A stretch of DNA of 64,000 nt from Sesamum alatum (Eukaryota; Streptophyta; Magnoliopsida; Lamiales; Pedaliaceae), in the NCBI GenBank assembly GCA_034509735.1, contig JACGWO010000011.1, forward strand, positions 15,037,866 to 15,101,865, written 5' to 3'. Shown here one piece after another: positions 47,755-59,510 of the stretch. The translations under genes were made by a program, and so were the position numbers. Under the pieces are notes generated by a model. The model was not told the DNA's origin and did not search any database. It saw only the letters and a program-made list of their open reading frames with translations. Numbering within the stretch: the first letter of the stretch is position 1; each line of letters begins with the position of its first letter.

Positions 47755-48087
47755 ATGCCAACCAGCACGCGGGCTGCAATGTTCTGATTGATGGCCACAA
47801 TCACCGTTATCGTCACCATTATCATCATCATCTTCGGATTTCTCAAGTTCTCTCCGCTGTCCACATTCACATCTGCAGGCGATGAAAGCGATGACCCCTT
47901 TGTGAACACGTTGTTACGGTGTCTAAGACGGAGAAATATAATGCCTTCCTCACGGAGCCTTTTTTCATCAAAGGAGGAAGATTTGAACGCCTGGTACTGT
48001 AGAGATATCTTTCGTGTCGTTGGGTATGAATATGAATTTAGCGGCATACTACCAAGCGCCTATGTCGAATCTCTTAGATTGCTATAA
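47755..48087 (+). pseudogene. Small putative membrane protein gene, copy A (nonsense mutation near the start)
   Basis: ATG at 47755 reads MPTSTRAAMF and then TGA; copy B has TGG (Trp) at that codon. After the stop the frame is open to 48087: MATITVIVTIIIIIFGFLKF (a hydrophobic, membrane-spanning segment), then SAGDESDDPFVNTLLRCLRR, ending with AYVESLRLL. Translation could restart at the ATG at 47791, giving about 98 aa, so a functional shorter product is not excluded. A TATA-like CTATATATAT lies about 55 bp upstream of 47755. The family is not recognised. Confidence 0.55.
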
Positions 48088-48297
48088 GGGAATGATCAAG
48101 CTGCCGTGGACAAGCATATTTCCCGCCTCTCCTTGCTGCCCCGCTGCAATGAAACTGAACCAGTAGTTCTACGGCATTTTGACTTTTGTCTTCTAGATTG
48201 ATTCCTGTCAATATATGTGATATGAATTATTAGTAAAGAGAGATAGATTGTCCGGTCAATATATGTGATTACTATGTCTTTTAGAAATGTATATACC

Positions 48298-48472
48298 TTA
48301 TCTTTTATAAAATTACAGTTACATTTCTTGATAGGTGTTAGTATAATATTTTTAAAAGAGTTTTTAAATTTTACTTTTTAATAGGGAGTGTAGCTGTAAT
48401 TTTACAAAAAAATAGGTGTATTTGGATATTTTGGTCTAATTTTAGGAGGTGTTAATGTAATTTACCTTATTA
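48298..48472. mobile_element. Partial MITE of the 60034-60289 family
   Basis: Contains 'gggagtgtagctgtaattttac' and ends GGTGTTAATGTAATTTACC, matching the right arm of the intact copy at 60034-60289. The left arm is incomplete. It is missing from duplication copy B. Confidence 0.6.
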
Positions 48473-48710
48473 TTATGTCTCAGTGTGATATTATCGTGCA
48501 ATATTCAAATGGAATAGAATGTGCTTTATTCTATTTGAAATTGTTATAATTATAAGAAAAACAAATTTAAGTGTGCATATGTATGTAAATGAACAAGTCC
48601 ATCAATATAATTTTTAAAAGAAGAAGGGATTATAACTTTAAAAAATATGTATTATGACTAATATTTAAAACATACAGATATCGATATATATATATATATA
48701 TTTATTTATT

Positions 48711-49840
48711 TGAGTATAGCAGGAAATGATATCATTACCAATAAATAATATAGAACTAGCAATTGTTTCCTAATTAATAAATATTATATAACTTTTAATT
48801 TTATATATCTGTTACATAGTGATGATGTCTCAAGCTAAAATTGATTCAATTAATAATAATATGTTTTATTACAGAAAAGTAATTACACTATAGCATTGCG
48901 TGAAAATAAGAGGTGCTCAACATTATCTAAAAAAGTTAAAGGGAGTATAAAAGATTAAATTATCGATACTTATTTATTTATACTTGGACAAAATAATTGT
49001 CTTAAAATTCAATTTAAAGTTACTTTTTCAAGAGAAATACAATAATCAAATTATCAATGCTATAAAAGATATCGAGTTTTGTTGTGACTTCATCTATTCA
49101 AAGGTTGGAAATTTTTTTTTTTCATGGAGGTTCTCTAAGGAACCATAATTTTTACTTACATGATTAACATTTAAAGGTATAACATATGATATGAAGTGAA
49201 TATAATACAAATTTAACTCCTCGATTGACTTTCCAGCCTCGTGATAACCAATCTCCCTTCTGGTTGGTACTTGTAGCATTATAAGAAAATTATTGAATAG
49301 CAACGTAAACAAATTAACGTCGAGTTAATTAGCAAGTAAAATTTACGAGTACACCCGTGAATCAAAATATTTGCATTCCTAATGAGATAGATTGACCACA
49401 AGCTCGTGTAAGGCAAGAAATTCGCATTTAATCACGAGAAAGCCAAGGTCCTTCGAGTCAAAATAATATTGAAAGGCAGGATTATAGACGGCAAAAATAA
49501 TATACAGAATAGTTGAATACACATGTTTATGTATTTTTTTTTAGTTTATTAATTCTAATTAAAAATTTTATTATAAATTTTTTAAATTATCTTAAATTAA
49601 ATTATTATCATTTTGTATTTAAATTATACAAAATTATATAAAAAAAAAAAAAAAGGCGCGACCGAAGGTTGCTACCGTGGGTAGGGACAACTCTAGGGTC
49701 CCTTTTATGAATTAAAAATAAAAACAAAAAATAGGTGGGTAGCTAGCTGATATAAAATTGCAACCTTTTAGCGGTACGGTACACTTATAATTATTTATTA
49801 TTTATGTAATAAAAATATAAATAGGCCTATATATATAGTA
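48711..49840. other. Intergenic, AT-rich, no gene seen
   Basis: Very AT-rich. A block near 49650-49700 is less AT-rich ('aaggcgcgaccgaaggttgctacc') but has no recognised function. Confidence 0.5.
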
Positions 49841-49844
49841 TATT

Positions 49845-51975
49845 AATGCAAAATATGGAGCGTGCCAAAAAGTTTGCTTGGATGATCTTTCCTTAGCTGT
49901 ATGTCGAGCAAAAACATCAGCAGCTCTATTAACTTACCTGTAACAAAAACTTGCCGCTATTGCATCAAGACCTTCCAGCAACACCCTGCAGTACCTAATC
50001 AAAGGGATAAACTTCGACGGGATTTGGCTCACCCTGCCAAGAAGACACATTAAAATCTTAGAGTCCGTTTCGACAAGAAAGTTTTTTATGTTAGAATTAT
50101 TTGCCAACTCAAGACCAATACGTAGGGGGAAATTATTTAAATAATACAAAATAAAAAAAATTAAATTAGTGTTGTTTTGAAAAAAATTGAAAAATAGGCA
50201 GAGTCGGGGTTTGAAACCCCGGCTCTGACAGAAATTTTTTAAAAAAAAATAGATTATGCAAAAGTCGGGGTTTGAAACCCGACTCTAACAGAAATTTAAA
50301 AAAAAAAAAACATGCTTTCTTATCAATTGGGTTGGGTTACTCCAGCCCTCGTTTTCTTTTTTTTTTAAATAAATTATTTATTAATTGTTAATTAAAATTT
50401 TAAATAATAGTTATTAATACTTAATTAAATCTAGTTAATAATAAAAATTAATTAAGAATAAATGGCTAGTATTAATGGTTAATATTATTCATATTTAAAA
50501 ATTAATAGTTAATATTATTAATATATATAAAAATAAATAAATTATTTATTATTCAGTATGACCTAATAATATTACATTCGGTACGAAAAAATAAAACATA
50601 TTATAGAATTAGTGTTTATAATTTTCACTAACTTTGTCATATCAATTTCATAAACTAAATTAATATTAATTAATTTGATAATATAGTTGTTAGTATTAAA
50701 TAATTTGATATTAATTATTAAAAAATTAATAATATTGTTATTAATCATAGTTTAAAAAATAAATGAGTCGATAGAACTGATAGGATGAGGGGAAAAAAAG
50801 AACCTCAACAACAATGTCAGCGCTATACTTATGGGGTTTGTGGTCATTATTATCATTTATAATTATTTCTATTTATGTAATATTTTTTATTTTTTTGTAC
50901 AAAATGTAATATTATTAGGTCAATATTAATTAATTTAATAATACAATTTTTAATATTAATCAATTTGATATATATTAATTATTAAAAAATTGATAATATA
51001 GTTATTAATCATAATTTAATAAATGAATGAGTCAATATAACTGATAGGTGAGGAAAAAAAAAGTATCTCGACACCACTAGCAACGTTATACTTGTGCGAC
51101 TTGTGGTCATTATTATAAATTATAATTATTTCTATTTATGTAATATTTTTTATTTTTCATACAGAATGTAATATTATTAGGTCAACATTAATTAATTTAA
51201 TAATATAATTATTAATCATAGTTTAAAAAATAAATGAGTCGATAGAACTAATAGGCGAGGAAAAAAAACCTCGACACTACTGTCAATGCCATACTTATGG
51301 GATTCATGGTTATTATTATAATTTATAATTATTACTAATTATATAATATTTTTTATTTTTCGTATAGAATGTAATATTATTAGGTCATACTAAATTAATA
51401 AATTTATTTATTAATTTTTAAATATTAATAATATTAACCATTAATACTAACAATTTATTTTTAATTAATTTTAATTATTAACTATATTTAATTAAATATT
51501 AATAATTATTATTTAAAATCTTAATTAACAATTAATAAATAACTAAAAAAATAAAAAAATAAAAAGGAAAATGAGAGGGCTGGAGCCATTAAAAAGTGTC
51601 TGCAAAAGACGGGGACTCAGTCCCTGTCTTTGCAGAATTTTTTTTTTTTTTGAATTTTTGCCAGAGTCGGGGTTTGAAACTCCGACTCTGCCTATTTTTT
51701 AAAATATTTCAAAACAATACCAATTTGATAATTTTTTTATTTTGTATTATTTAAATAATTTTACCAATACGTAGCGCCCAACATTCAACCATATTATTTG
51801 AGATAATCCCAATGTATTCCGAAAAGCCACAACAAACCGAGAACATGAATCCGAATAATACCAGCACAAGCTGCTGGACCTGAATTTCCTAAAAAAGAAC
51901 CATCAATATTAAGTTTATACCAACGAGGATGTGGAGGCGGTTGCCATTTACACAAAACATAAATAAAAAGATTTA
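49845..51975 (-). pseudogene. LINE (L1-type) C-terminal ribonuclease H remnant, split by a foldback element
   Basis: The minus strand from 51975 reads 'KWQPPPHPRWYKLNIDGSF', 'GNSGPAACAGIIR' and, after a frameshift, 'LGLSQIIWLN', up to 51775. It resumes below 50125 with 'RIGLELANNSNIKNFLVETD', 'KILMCLLGRVSQIP' and 'VNRAADVFARHTAK'. This is the plant LINE/RVT_3 ribonuclease H domain, with the catalytic Asp of NIDGS and of VETDS still present. One stop precedes VNRAAD. No reverse transcriptase is seen nearby. The gap between the halves is exactly the foldback element at 50126-51762. Confidence 0.8.
50126..51762. mobile_element. Long-armed foldback transposon (MULE-like, non-autonomous) inside the LINE remnant
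   Basis: Flanked by a 12-bp direct repeat ACCAATACGTAG (50114-50125 and 51763-51774). Inverted arms of at least 400 bp run inward from AAATTATTTAAATAATACAA, with GAGTCGGGGTTTGAAACCCC-type hairpins (about 50203, 50267 and 51664) and CCAGCCCTC / GAGGGCTGG. The centre has three diverged direct copies of a unit of about 200-240 bp (key phrases 'aatgagtcgatagaactgatagg', 'aatgtaatattattaggtca'). No coding capacity. The superfamily is inferred from arm length and target-duplication size. Confidence 0.8.
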
Positions 51976-53640
51976 AAAGTTTTTAAATTAAATCCTATTA
52001 AACTAAACAATAATAATAATTCCAAATTTTTTTAACAAGAAACAAAAATAAAATCCAACAATTTAAAAATTAATAAAATCATTATAAGATGTATTAGTTT
52101 ATTGTTATATTTTATAAAAAAATAAATTAACACTTAAACTATATTAATATTAATAAATTATTATATATTTATATATATATATATATATACACACTAACAC
52201 TCCCACCTACCCCATTTCCTTCTTCTCCCCCATCTAACTCTTTTTCCTCTTCACGCTCCCACGTACCCCCTCCGTAGCCCCTTTCCTTCTCTTGGCACAT
52301 GACCAACTCCACTTGCACCGCCATGCCGCCACCAGATATCGCATCGTCCGACACCATCTTCATTCTTCTTTCTTTCTTTTTTTTATTTATAATGTAAACC
52401 GAGTTGATCGAGTTTGGCCGATTTTGTTGGATTTTGACCGGTTCATTCCGAATTTGATCACTCCAGTTCTAATACTCATATTTGAACTGGTCTCATGTTC
52501 AATTCTCGAACTGATCGATCCAATTCGAATTTATAAATATTGATTTTAGTGTATTCATATTTTTATAATAGAATATAATAGATAATAACGGTAATTTAAT
52601 TAAGGAACAATATGAGTGTATATGAAGTGCGGGTTATTGTTTATGAATCATTTGAAAGGGCTCACCCAACTACTGGAAGACATCTTCTCAAGTCTATCAA
52701 CTGCGGCTTATTGTTTTATAATAGGGAGGTTAACTGTCTAACAAATTCCCTAAAGGAAATATGTATGTTGTGTTTGGGGTTTAATGCAATTTACCCTTGG
52801 GAAAATTACAAATGAGCAAGTTATATCTTTATGAAAAAAATAATAATTTATTTTTTTATATTTTTTAAAATAAAGCAATTTACCTCCTTAGATAAAGAGA
52901 TAAATTGCTTCATTTTATAAAACACAGGGAATAAATTATTTCATTTAAAAAAAATACACGAATCAATGAGTGATCAGTATTAATCTATTTCCGAATTGGT
53001 TTATGAGCAAGGGCCAAAATACTTGGATTTCTTATGTTTTTGCAACCACGATTATACCTTACTCGTACCAAACCTGCTAATTTGAATGAATTTATGAATA
53101 TTCAAATTTCCATTTATATGATTAATGCTATTTATTCAACAAATTTGATTGGTTAATACGAGTTGATTTCTGTTACGATAAATTGAGGAAACAATAGCCG
53201 ATCCAATCGCTGTTTCAGCGTAGGGATAAATTGCTCTTTATTTTTTTATAATTGAATAATTTACTTATTTGCAATATCACAGGGGATTACTTTTATTTTT
53301 CGTATTGTTTTTGACCACTTAATATACACCAAGTGTAATAGCTTTTCGGCCTCTTTTTTATTTAACTAGCCATTTTGGTATATTATTTTTATATGTATAT
53401 AATAAATAATATTTCACGTGTGCAGTAATTTTTGTAATAATTATAACAATAAAAAAAATGTTATGGAGGACTTGGTCCTATTTACAAGTGAATGAGTTGA
53501 CTAAAAAAGGTCTATTTCAATGCACATAAGAATTTTCACATTTATTCTCCCACCAATAGAATATCAAACCATCAAATCTAACCCCTCCGTTCTCAATCCC
53601 TTGTCCTCCTCCTCAAATCGCAGCCGTTGATTCCTAAAGT
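51976..53640. other. Intergenic, no gene seen
   Basis: AT-rich with a pyrimidine-rich block (about 52197-52390). The short open frames at 52169-52363, 52292-52543 and 52612-52815 lack any recognisable motif or splicing context. Confidence 0.5.
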
Positions 53641-53680
53641 TCCACTCTTCTGTCTTTACTCCCTCTTTCCTCTTTACAGC

Positions 53681-53694
53681 CGTGTATATATATA
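53681..53694 (+). promoter_or_regulatory. TATA box region of the hnRNP gene
   Basis: GTATATATATAG lies about 150 bp before the end of the first, non-coding exon (donor CTG|GTAAGA at 53850/53851). It is followed by a GA-rich leader (GGGGAGAGAGAG). Confidence 0.55.
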
Positions 53695-54630
53695 GATAAA
53701 TATCTAGAAAAGAAAAAAATAATTAAAAAAAGGGGAGAGAGAGTGGGCGGTGGAGAGCTATTATTTCCTTTCAACAAAACTTTATCTTCATTTCTTTTGT
53801 TTACTCATTTGCCCTAGCATCTCCTCCAAGGATACTCCACAGCTGTTCTGGTAAGAACTCTTTCCTTTCTTGTTTAAAATCGTGTATAAGCTCGAATGGA
53901 GGTTGGAATTGAAGAAATGAATGAATTAAGTTAGATATATGGTGATAGGGTAAGATCTGCTCGAATAGTCTCTGTTTTTAGAGGATATCTTGAGTTTTAT
54001 CGGTTCAAAATTAGTGGTTTTTGCGTCTATGAAAACCTTAAGATGTTTTCTAAAACTTTCTAGTTTTGAGCTGAAGTTAAATCAATCGTTTTAATAGGTA
54101 AATCGGAGGAAACATTATGTTGCACTGTTTCTGCAGTAATCCAGACTACTTTTGTGAAAAACCTTGTAACTTGAGTTCTAATGGTTTAAATTGTATGATT
54201 CTTTTGTAAACTGAACCTAGACACATGGATGTCGAATTATGAAGATATTATAATTTTTGAATGAGTATATGAATTTTGAGAGAGTTTTAAAGTAGGGGCT
54301 ATGGATCTGCGCCAGTACAGAGCAGGTTGTGCTAAAACCTGGATAACTTATTATATACAAACTCAATTTGTATGATTCTTATTGTTAATGAAACTAGAGA
54401 CACATGAGAGTATTTGGAGTAAAATTAATGCCTGTAGCAATTGTATTTTGGTCTGAGGAAAATTTATAAGTTGGTACATAGATTCCGTCAAAGAAAACCA
54501 TGAACGGGAATAAGAGGGATTTTTAACAAATTGATTCCTATGAGTTAATATACAAATGTTACACCATTGGAAAGCCTAGGATGTCTATTGTATCATACTA
54601 AAACAGTTTTTAAGTTGGATCATTATAATT

Positions 54631-55072
54631 AAAGTAATGGTTTAATTGATGAGTAATGCCCAGGCTGGCAGGGGAGGTAAAGAAAATTCTAAAAAACATA
54701 TAAACACTGACTTTTATATATCAAGATATATGCTTATGGAAAGATAATTGAGTCTACTTTATTTGGAAAAAAACGGAATAAAGATCCGAATTTCGTAGAA
54801 TAAGATATTAAAAGATTAACGAGTTGTACGGATATCGTCTAATGCTTTATTAAAGTAATGGTTTAATTGATGAGTAATGCCCAGGCTGGCAGGGGAGGTA
54901 AAGAAAATTCTAAAAAACATATAAACACTGACTTTTATATATCAAGATATATGCTTATGGAAAGATAATTGAGTCTACTTTATTTGGAAAAAAACGGAAT
55001 AAAGATCCGAATTTCGTAGAATAAGATATTAAAAGATTAACGAGTTGTACGGATATCGTCTAATGCTTTATT
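54631..55072 (+). repeat. Perfect 221-bp tandem duplication within the hnRNP leader intron
   Basis: Two back-to-back copies, starting at 54631 and 54852 (AAAGTAATGGTTTAATTGAT), with no difference that I could find. Either a very recent duplication or an assembly artefact. Confidence 0.93.
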
Positions 55073-55619
55073 AATGGATTGCAATATTGTCGATACATTG
55101 ACTGTATGTCTTATAACTCATTATAGGACACGAGAACAACATATAAGAGTGAATACGTCTTTTTACTAACTAACTCGTTGTGGAATTTGAGATAAATATA
55201 GTTAATTAGATCTATATATATATATGTCTGTTTATTTGTAATCTTGATCTTAAACTGTCATGTGCTTAACTGGATTATATGGTTGTCCTGTGAAATTATT
55301 GTTATGTGATATGTCTATGCTTCGATGTGATACACATGGTATATAATTGTGATATACTTCGATTTTTTGGTTGAACGAAGATCAATGATGGATTACAAGA
55401 ATATTGAACTCTGACTGAATTGGTATCTTAAGTTTTGTAATAGCTAGAAACTCCACTTTTGTCGTTTTTATATGATATAATGAAGTATGTATACAAGGAT
55501 TTTGAAGTATTTGAAAAAAAGACAATTTTTCTATTGGGGTTAAATGTGAATTAATTATGAGGTGTAATGTGATTATGGAGGGGGTCTCACATGGTAAGCT
55601 TCTACTTTTGTAGGTATCA

Positions 55620-57209
55620 ATGGATTCAGATCAGGGGAAGCTATTTATTGGAGGGATTTCTTGGGAGACAAATGAGGAGAAACTGAAGGAGTATTTTCAA
55701 GGCTATGGAGAAGTCGTTCAGGCCGTTGTTATGAGAGATAAAATCTCTGGGAAGCCCAGAGGTTTTGGCTTTGTTGTATTCGCGGATCCGAACGTTCTTG
55801 ACACGGTTCTTCAGGATAGACATGTTATTGATGGCCGCACGGTAAGATTAGTATGAATTGCTTGACAAGAAGTGTCATTTTGTGGCCTTTTTGGTGTGTT
55901 CTTGGTAGTTTGTACTGTTGAGCTGCTAGAAAATTAGGTTTTGGATTGCGTTTACTGGATTTTTATTATTTTTCTGTATCAAGCTAGTTCTTGGAATCTT
56001 AGATTGAAGTTATGCTTCTAAATTTTTTCAGGGTTCATTGGTTTTTCATTTAACTGTTCTATTCTAGCTCCATCATGTCACATATACCATATTAGTTCAA
56101 TTTTGTTGTTAATCTGGAGTTAAGTGTTTTGTGTTAGTGCTACCCTTTCCTGGAGTTAAGTGTTCTCTTTTTGTTGTTCCCATTTTTGTGCGTAACCACA
56201 TCATCATTTTCATTTTCCCATATAGGTTGAGGCTAAAAGAGCTTTATCAAGAGAGGAACAACAGGTTTCAAAAGTTGGAAATTCTGGTGGTGGAAGAAAT
56301 TTTGGAGGTGGTGGAAGTACCAGGACCAAGAAGATATTTGTTGGGGGTTTACCACCAACATTGAGTGAGGATGGATTCCGACAGTATTTTGAAGCTTATG
56401 GAATGGTAACTGATGTGGTAATAATGTATGACCAGCAGACCAACCGTCCACGTGGATTTGGGTTCATATCATTTGATTCTGAAGATGCAGTAGATAGGGT
56501 TTTACACAAGACTTTCCATGATTTAAATGGTAAGCAAGTGGAAGTGAAGCGAGCTCTTCCGAAAGACGCCAATCCTGGTGGGGGTGGCCGATCTATTGGT
56601 GGTGGTAGTAGTGGAGGATATCAGGGTTATGGGTCTTCTATGGGCAATTCAAGCTCTTATGAGGGTCGAGTGGAATCCAATAGGTACATGCAGTCACAAA
56701 ATGCTAGTGGTGGTTATCCATCATATGGTTCGTCTGGGTATAATGCACCAGGTTACGGGTATGGTCCAACCAATAATGGCATGGGTTACGGCTATGGAAA
56801 TTATGGTGGTCCTGCTGGTGGAGGCTACGGAAACCCTAATGGTCCTAATGCCGGATATGGTGGTCCCGCAAATGCTCAAAGAAGTCCATGGGGTTCACAG
56901 GCTCCTTCTGGATATGGCTATGGAAGCTCTCAATGGGGTACTACCAGTGGCGGCGGTGGCTCTGCTACTGGTCAACCCCAAACTGGAGCTTCTGGGTATG
57001 GGAATCAAGGTTATGGTTATGGTGGATATGGTGGGCAAGATGCAACTTATGGTAACCAGGCTGCTTATGGTGCTGTTGGCGGGCGTGCTGGAAGTGGTCC
57101 AAATGGTAGCTCTTCTGTAGGAGATCTTCAAGGTGGTTATATGGGAGGTGGTTATGGTGATGGAAGTGTTAACTATGGAGGTGGCTATGGTGCTGCTTCA
57201 ACTCGATAA
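55620..57209 (+). CDS. RNP1: Heterogeneous nuclear ribonucleoprotein, two RRMs plus glycine-rich tail (RNP1-like)
   Basis: Coding exons 55620-55841 and 56226-57209 give 401 aa. A non-coding first exon ends at 53850 (CTG|GTAAGA) and is joined to an acceptor at 55613, so a 1763-bp intron lies in the leader. RRM1 (about residues 6-80) has RNP2 LFIGGI and RNP1 KPRGFGFV; RRM2 (about 109-185) has IFVGGL and RPRGFGFI. The C-terminal half is Gly/Tyr/Ser/Asn-rich with YGYG and GGYG repeats, an hnRNP A/B-like low-complexity domain likely involved in RNA-protein condensation and nuclear shuttling. It matches the At4g14300/At2g33410 group; the exact orthologue is uncertain. Large open frames on other frames across the glycine-rich tail are shadows. 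Confidence 0.92.
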
Positions 57210-57987
57210 GCTCAGCAGCAATGATTTATTGCTTGATTCCCTCTACGTCTCCTTGTTGGAGTGCCTTACAGTTGCATGAGGTCCAATTTGTGGTGCAGAG
57301 TAGGTGGTTTTGGCAATGTCACCTAAACTATACTTCTTCTTGCTAGCCGATAATAAGTTATGCTTAAGTAATTGAGTTAGCTCGATCTATCTTTTTCTTT
57401 CAACTGTAGTTTTAAATTTGCTTGCTTATACTCAACTGTGTTTGAATCTTCTGTTATCGTAATGTTTGAGATATAGTAGCTTCTGTTGAACTTTCTGTGA
57501 GTTAATTGGTAGTGAAGTATTGGGCAGTGATGTGAAGTTAGTGATTGAACTCCCGCCTTCTTTTGCAGGGTTTATTTGATATTGAAGCACCATGATTATT
57601 ACATTTGATGGTATTGGTACTTTGTTGTTTCTCAAATTGTTGAATGTTGCTAACTATAAACTGAAAGAGTATTCTTGAAATAGTATTACTGGAATCTATA
57701 GACTTGGCCTGAGCCAGAGGAATTTGCTTCTACCTGTACTGACTGGGTAAATCTTTCAATTATTACCTAGTGAAGATCTTAGTAGTAGTTAAACTGGTGT
57801 CCTTTTGGGTCATTATTTTAGAAGTTTTAGCATTAACACCTCTGGTAGATTAGTCTGATAACGGGTAGCGATAATTTTTAGCGGTAGATCGATAAATTTT
57901 GGCGATGCATAATCTTCCCCCTGTATTTGGCGTTGTGTTGTTCAGGCATGGAGATGTTCGTGTGCTGAAGTCGGTGAAGTGTCCACT
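57210..57987 (+). other. hnRNP 3' UTR and downstream region
   Basis: The first part (to perhaps 57480) is likely 3' UTR; a possible 3' UTR intron acceptor lies near 57569 (TTTTGCAG). No other gene seen before the duplication begins. Confidence 0.45.
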
Positions 57988-59372
57988 CAGCTATGCAATG
58001 CGCCATTACTTTGTTGGAAATTGGATCTAAGCCTTTGAATGCGCAAGTTTCTAGGTTTGTGATCCCTGCTCAGATTACGTGTATATGCTCACGTGTTCGG
58101 ATATATCAGTTGTACGTACCACATGATATACTGCCATATATATAGACTAAATTGAAACGTTTTCATTGTATCACATAGTAGTATATGGCTGCATAGAGTA
58201 GTAATTAAAGCCATTTTGCAGAATATTTATGGTTGTTTCTTAGTGTAGATGTAGAGTAAAGAAGGATATCCTTCTTCCTGGCAAAAGTTAGCTGGATTCA
58301 TCTCACTCTTTCCTACATTTTAAGCTCAGTGATCTCTAGCCGAGTGAACCCAGTATTAGATGTAGAAGAACGAAATGTTCTTCGCTTTCTAAAATCGGGT
58401 CTATTTACCAGTAGTTTCCATATGTGGACTGTGTTAATGTTCTAATCTTAGTTGAGTCAATCATCTAGAATGCAGGCTTCACTCATGAGTGTGCCACAAA
58501 TTACTAGTAACATAATAGGAGTTCTCATCAAATTATTATTCTTACAGTCCTCAGGCCTAACAAACTCCTCCACAGGTAGCACTATATATATAGCATGAAC
58601 GCTTATTCTAACTCAAATGTTATATTCAGCCATGGCAACTTGCACGCGGGCTGCAATGTTCTGGTTGATGGCCTCAATCACCGTCACCATCATCAATGTT
58701 GGATTTCTCTCCACCGTCCATGTCCTCATCTGCAGGCGATGAAAGCGATGACCCCTGTGTGTTATGGTGTTTGAGGCGGAAAAATATAATGTCTTTCCCA
58801 CGAGGTCCTTTTTCAATAGAAGAGGAACATTGGAACTGGTACTGTAGAGATATCTTGTCTCGTTGGGTATGAATATGAATTTAGTGGCAAACTACCAAGT
58901 GACTATGTCGAAGTCCTTAGATTGCTATACGTGAAAAATCTACGATGTTTATGACTCTTTTCATCGTCTAGATTGATTCCGCTCAATTGAGTGTGATGAA
59001 TTTCATAAATATGAAACTATGCTCTTTCAACTTGGTAGTTCTCTATCCTCTATTGTTTTTCCGGTAATAGTTGTTTCTGTATTTCCATGGAATTGTTGTG
59101 GGCTTAGGAATTATGAGTTATATAGAGTATCCTTTCAATATATGTGATTAGTGTGTCTTTTGAAATATATATATATAATTAAATTATGTTGCAATTTAAA
59201 AGTAGATATATATATATTATATTGGTGTGACATCACGGTGCAATATTGAAATGGAATAGAAGGTGCTTTACTCTATTTGGAATTGTTATAATTGCGAGGA
59301 AAACTACTTAAGTGTGGATATATATAAAAAAAAGCAGATATCGAGATATATATATATATATATATATATTAG
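57988..59372 (+). repeat. Segmental duplication, copy B
   Basis: Counterpart of 46230-48710, without that copy's two inserted blocks. Similarity starts at TCAGCTATGCAATGCGCC and fades in the TA microsatellite near 59345-59370. The two copies bracket the LINE remnant and the hnRNP gene. Confidence 0.92.
58632..58935 (+). pseudogene. Small putative membrane protein gene, copy B (frameshifted)
   Basis: Reads MATCTRAAMFWLMASITVTI from the ATG at 58632, retaining the Trp codon that is a stop in copy A. It then loses the frame near 58700-58720 relative to copy A and stops at TGA after LICRR. Downstream, codons equivalent to copy A (e.g. 'NIMSFPRGPFSIEEEHW', 'WYCRDI') lie in another frame, with a further small deletion after the aligned 'CRDI'. 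A TATA-like CTATATATATAG lies about 50 bp upstream. Not functional as a full-length protein. Confidence 0.6.
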
Positions 59373-59402
59373 TAAAATAAACGTGCGTTGCATGTGATGC
59401 AT

Positions 59403-59510
59403 TGTTTTTTATTTTTTAATATTGATTTGTTTTTTTTTCTCATCTCTTAGATAATGTTTTTTATTTTTTAATATTGATTTGTTTTTTTTTCTCATCTCTT
59501 AGATAATGTG
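59403..59510. repeat. 52-bp tandem duplication
   Basis: TGTTTTTTATTTTTTAATAT...CTCTTAGATAA occurs twice in direct succession (from 59403 and 59455) with almost no difference. Confidence 0.85.

Larger units (their letters stand above)
46230..48710 (+). repeat. Segmental duplication, copy A
   Basis: Matches 57988-59372 in order: 46230-46735, then 47620-48090, then patches to about 48710 ('gtgcaatattcaaatggaatagaa', 'cagatatcgatatata'). Copy A carries two extra blocks missing in copy B: 46737-47619 (AT-rich, resembling the dispersed repeat at 61.4-62.3 kb) and 48298-48472 (MITE piece). Many identical 20-base stretches remain, e.g. TAGTAATTAAAGCCATTTTG. Confidence 0.92.

Noticed and set aside
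56578..57131. 180-aa plus-frame and 78-aa minus-frame ORFs in the hnRNP tail
   Set aside because: Shadows of the glycine-rich repeat; Met/Val/Leu-rich by frame shift of GGT/GGA/TAT codons.
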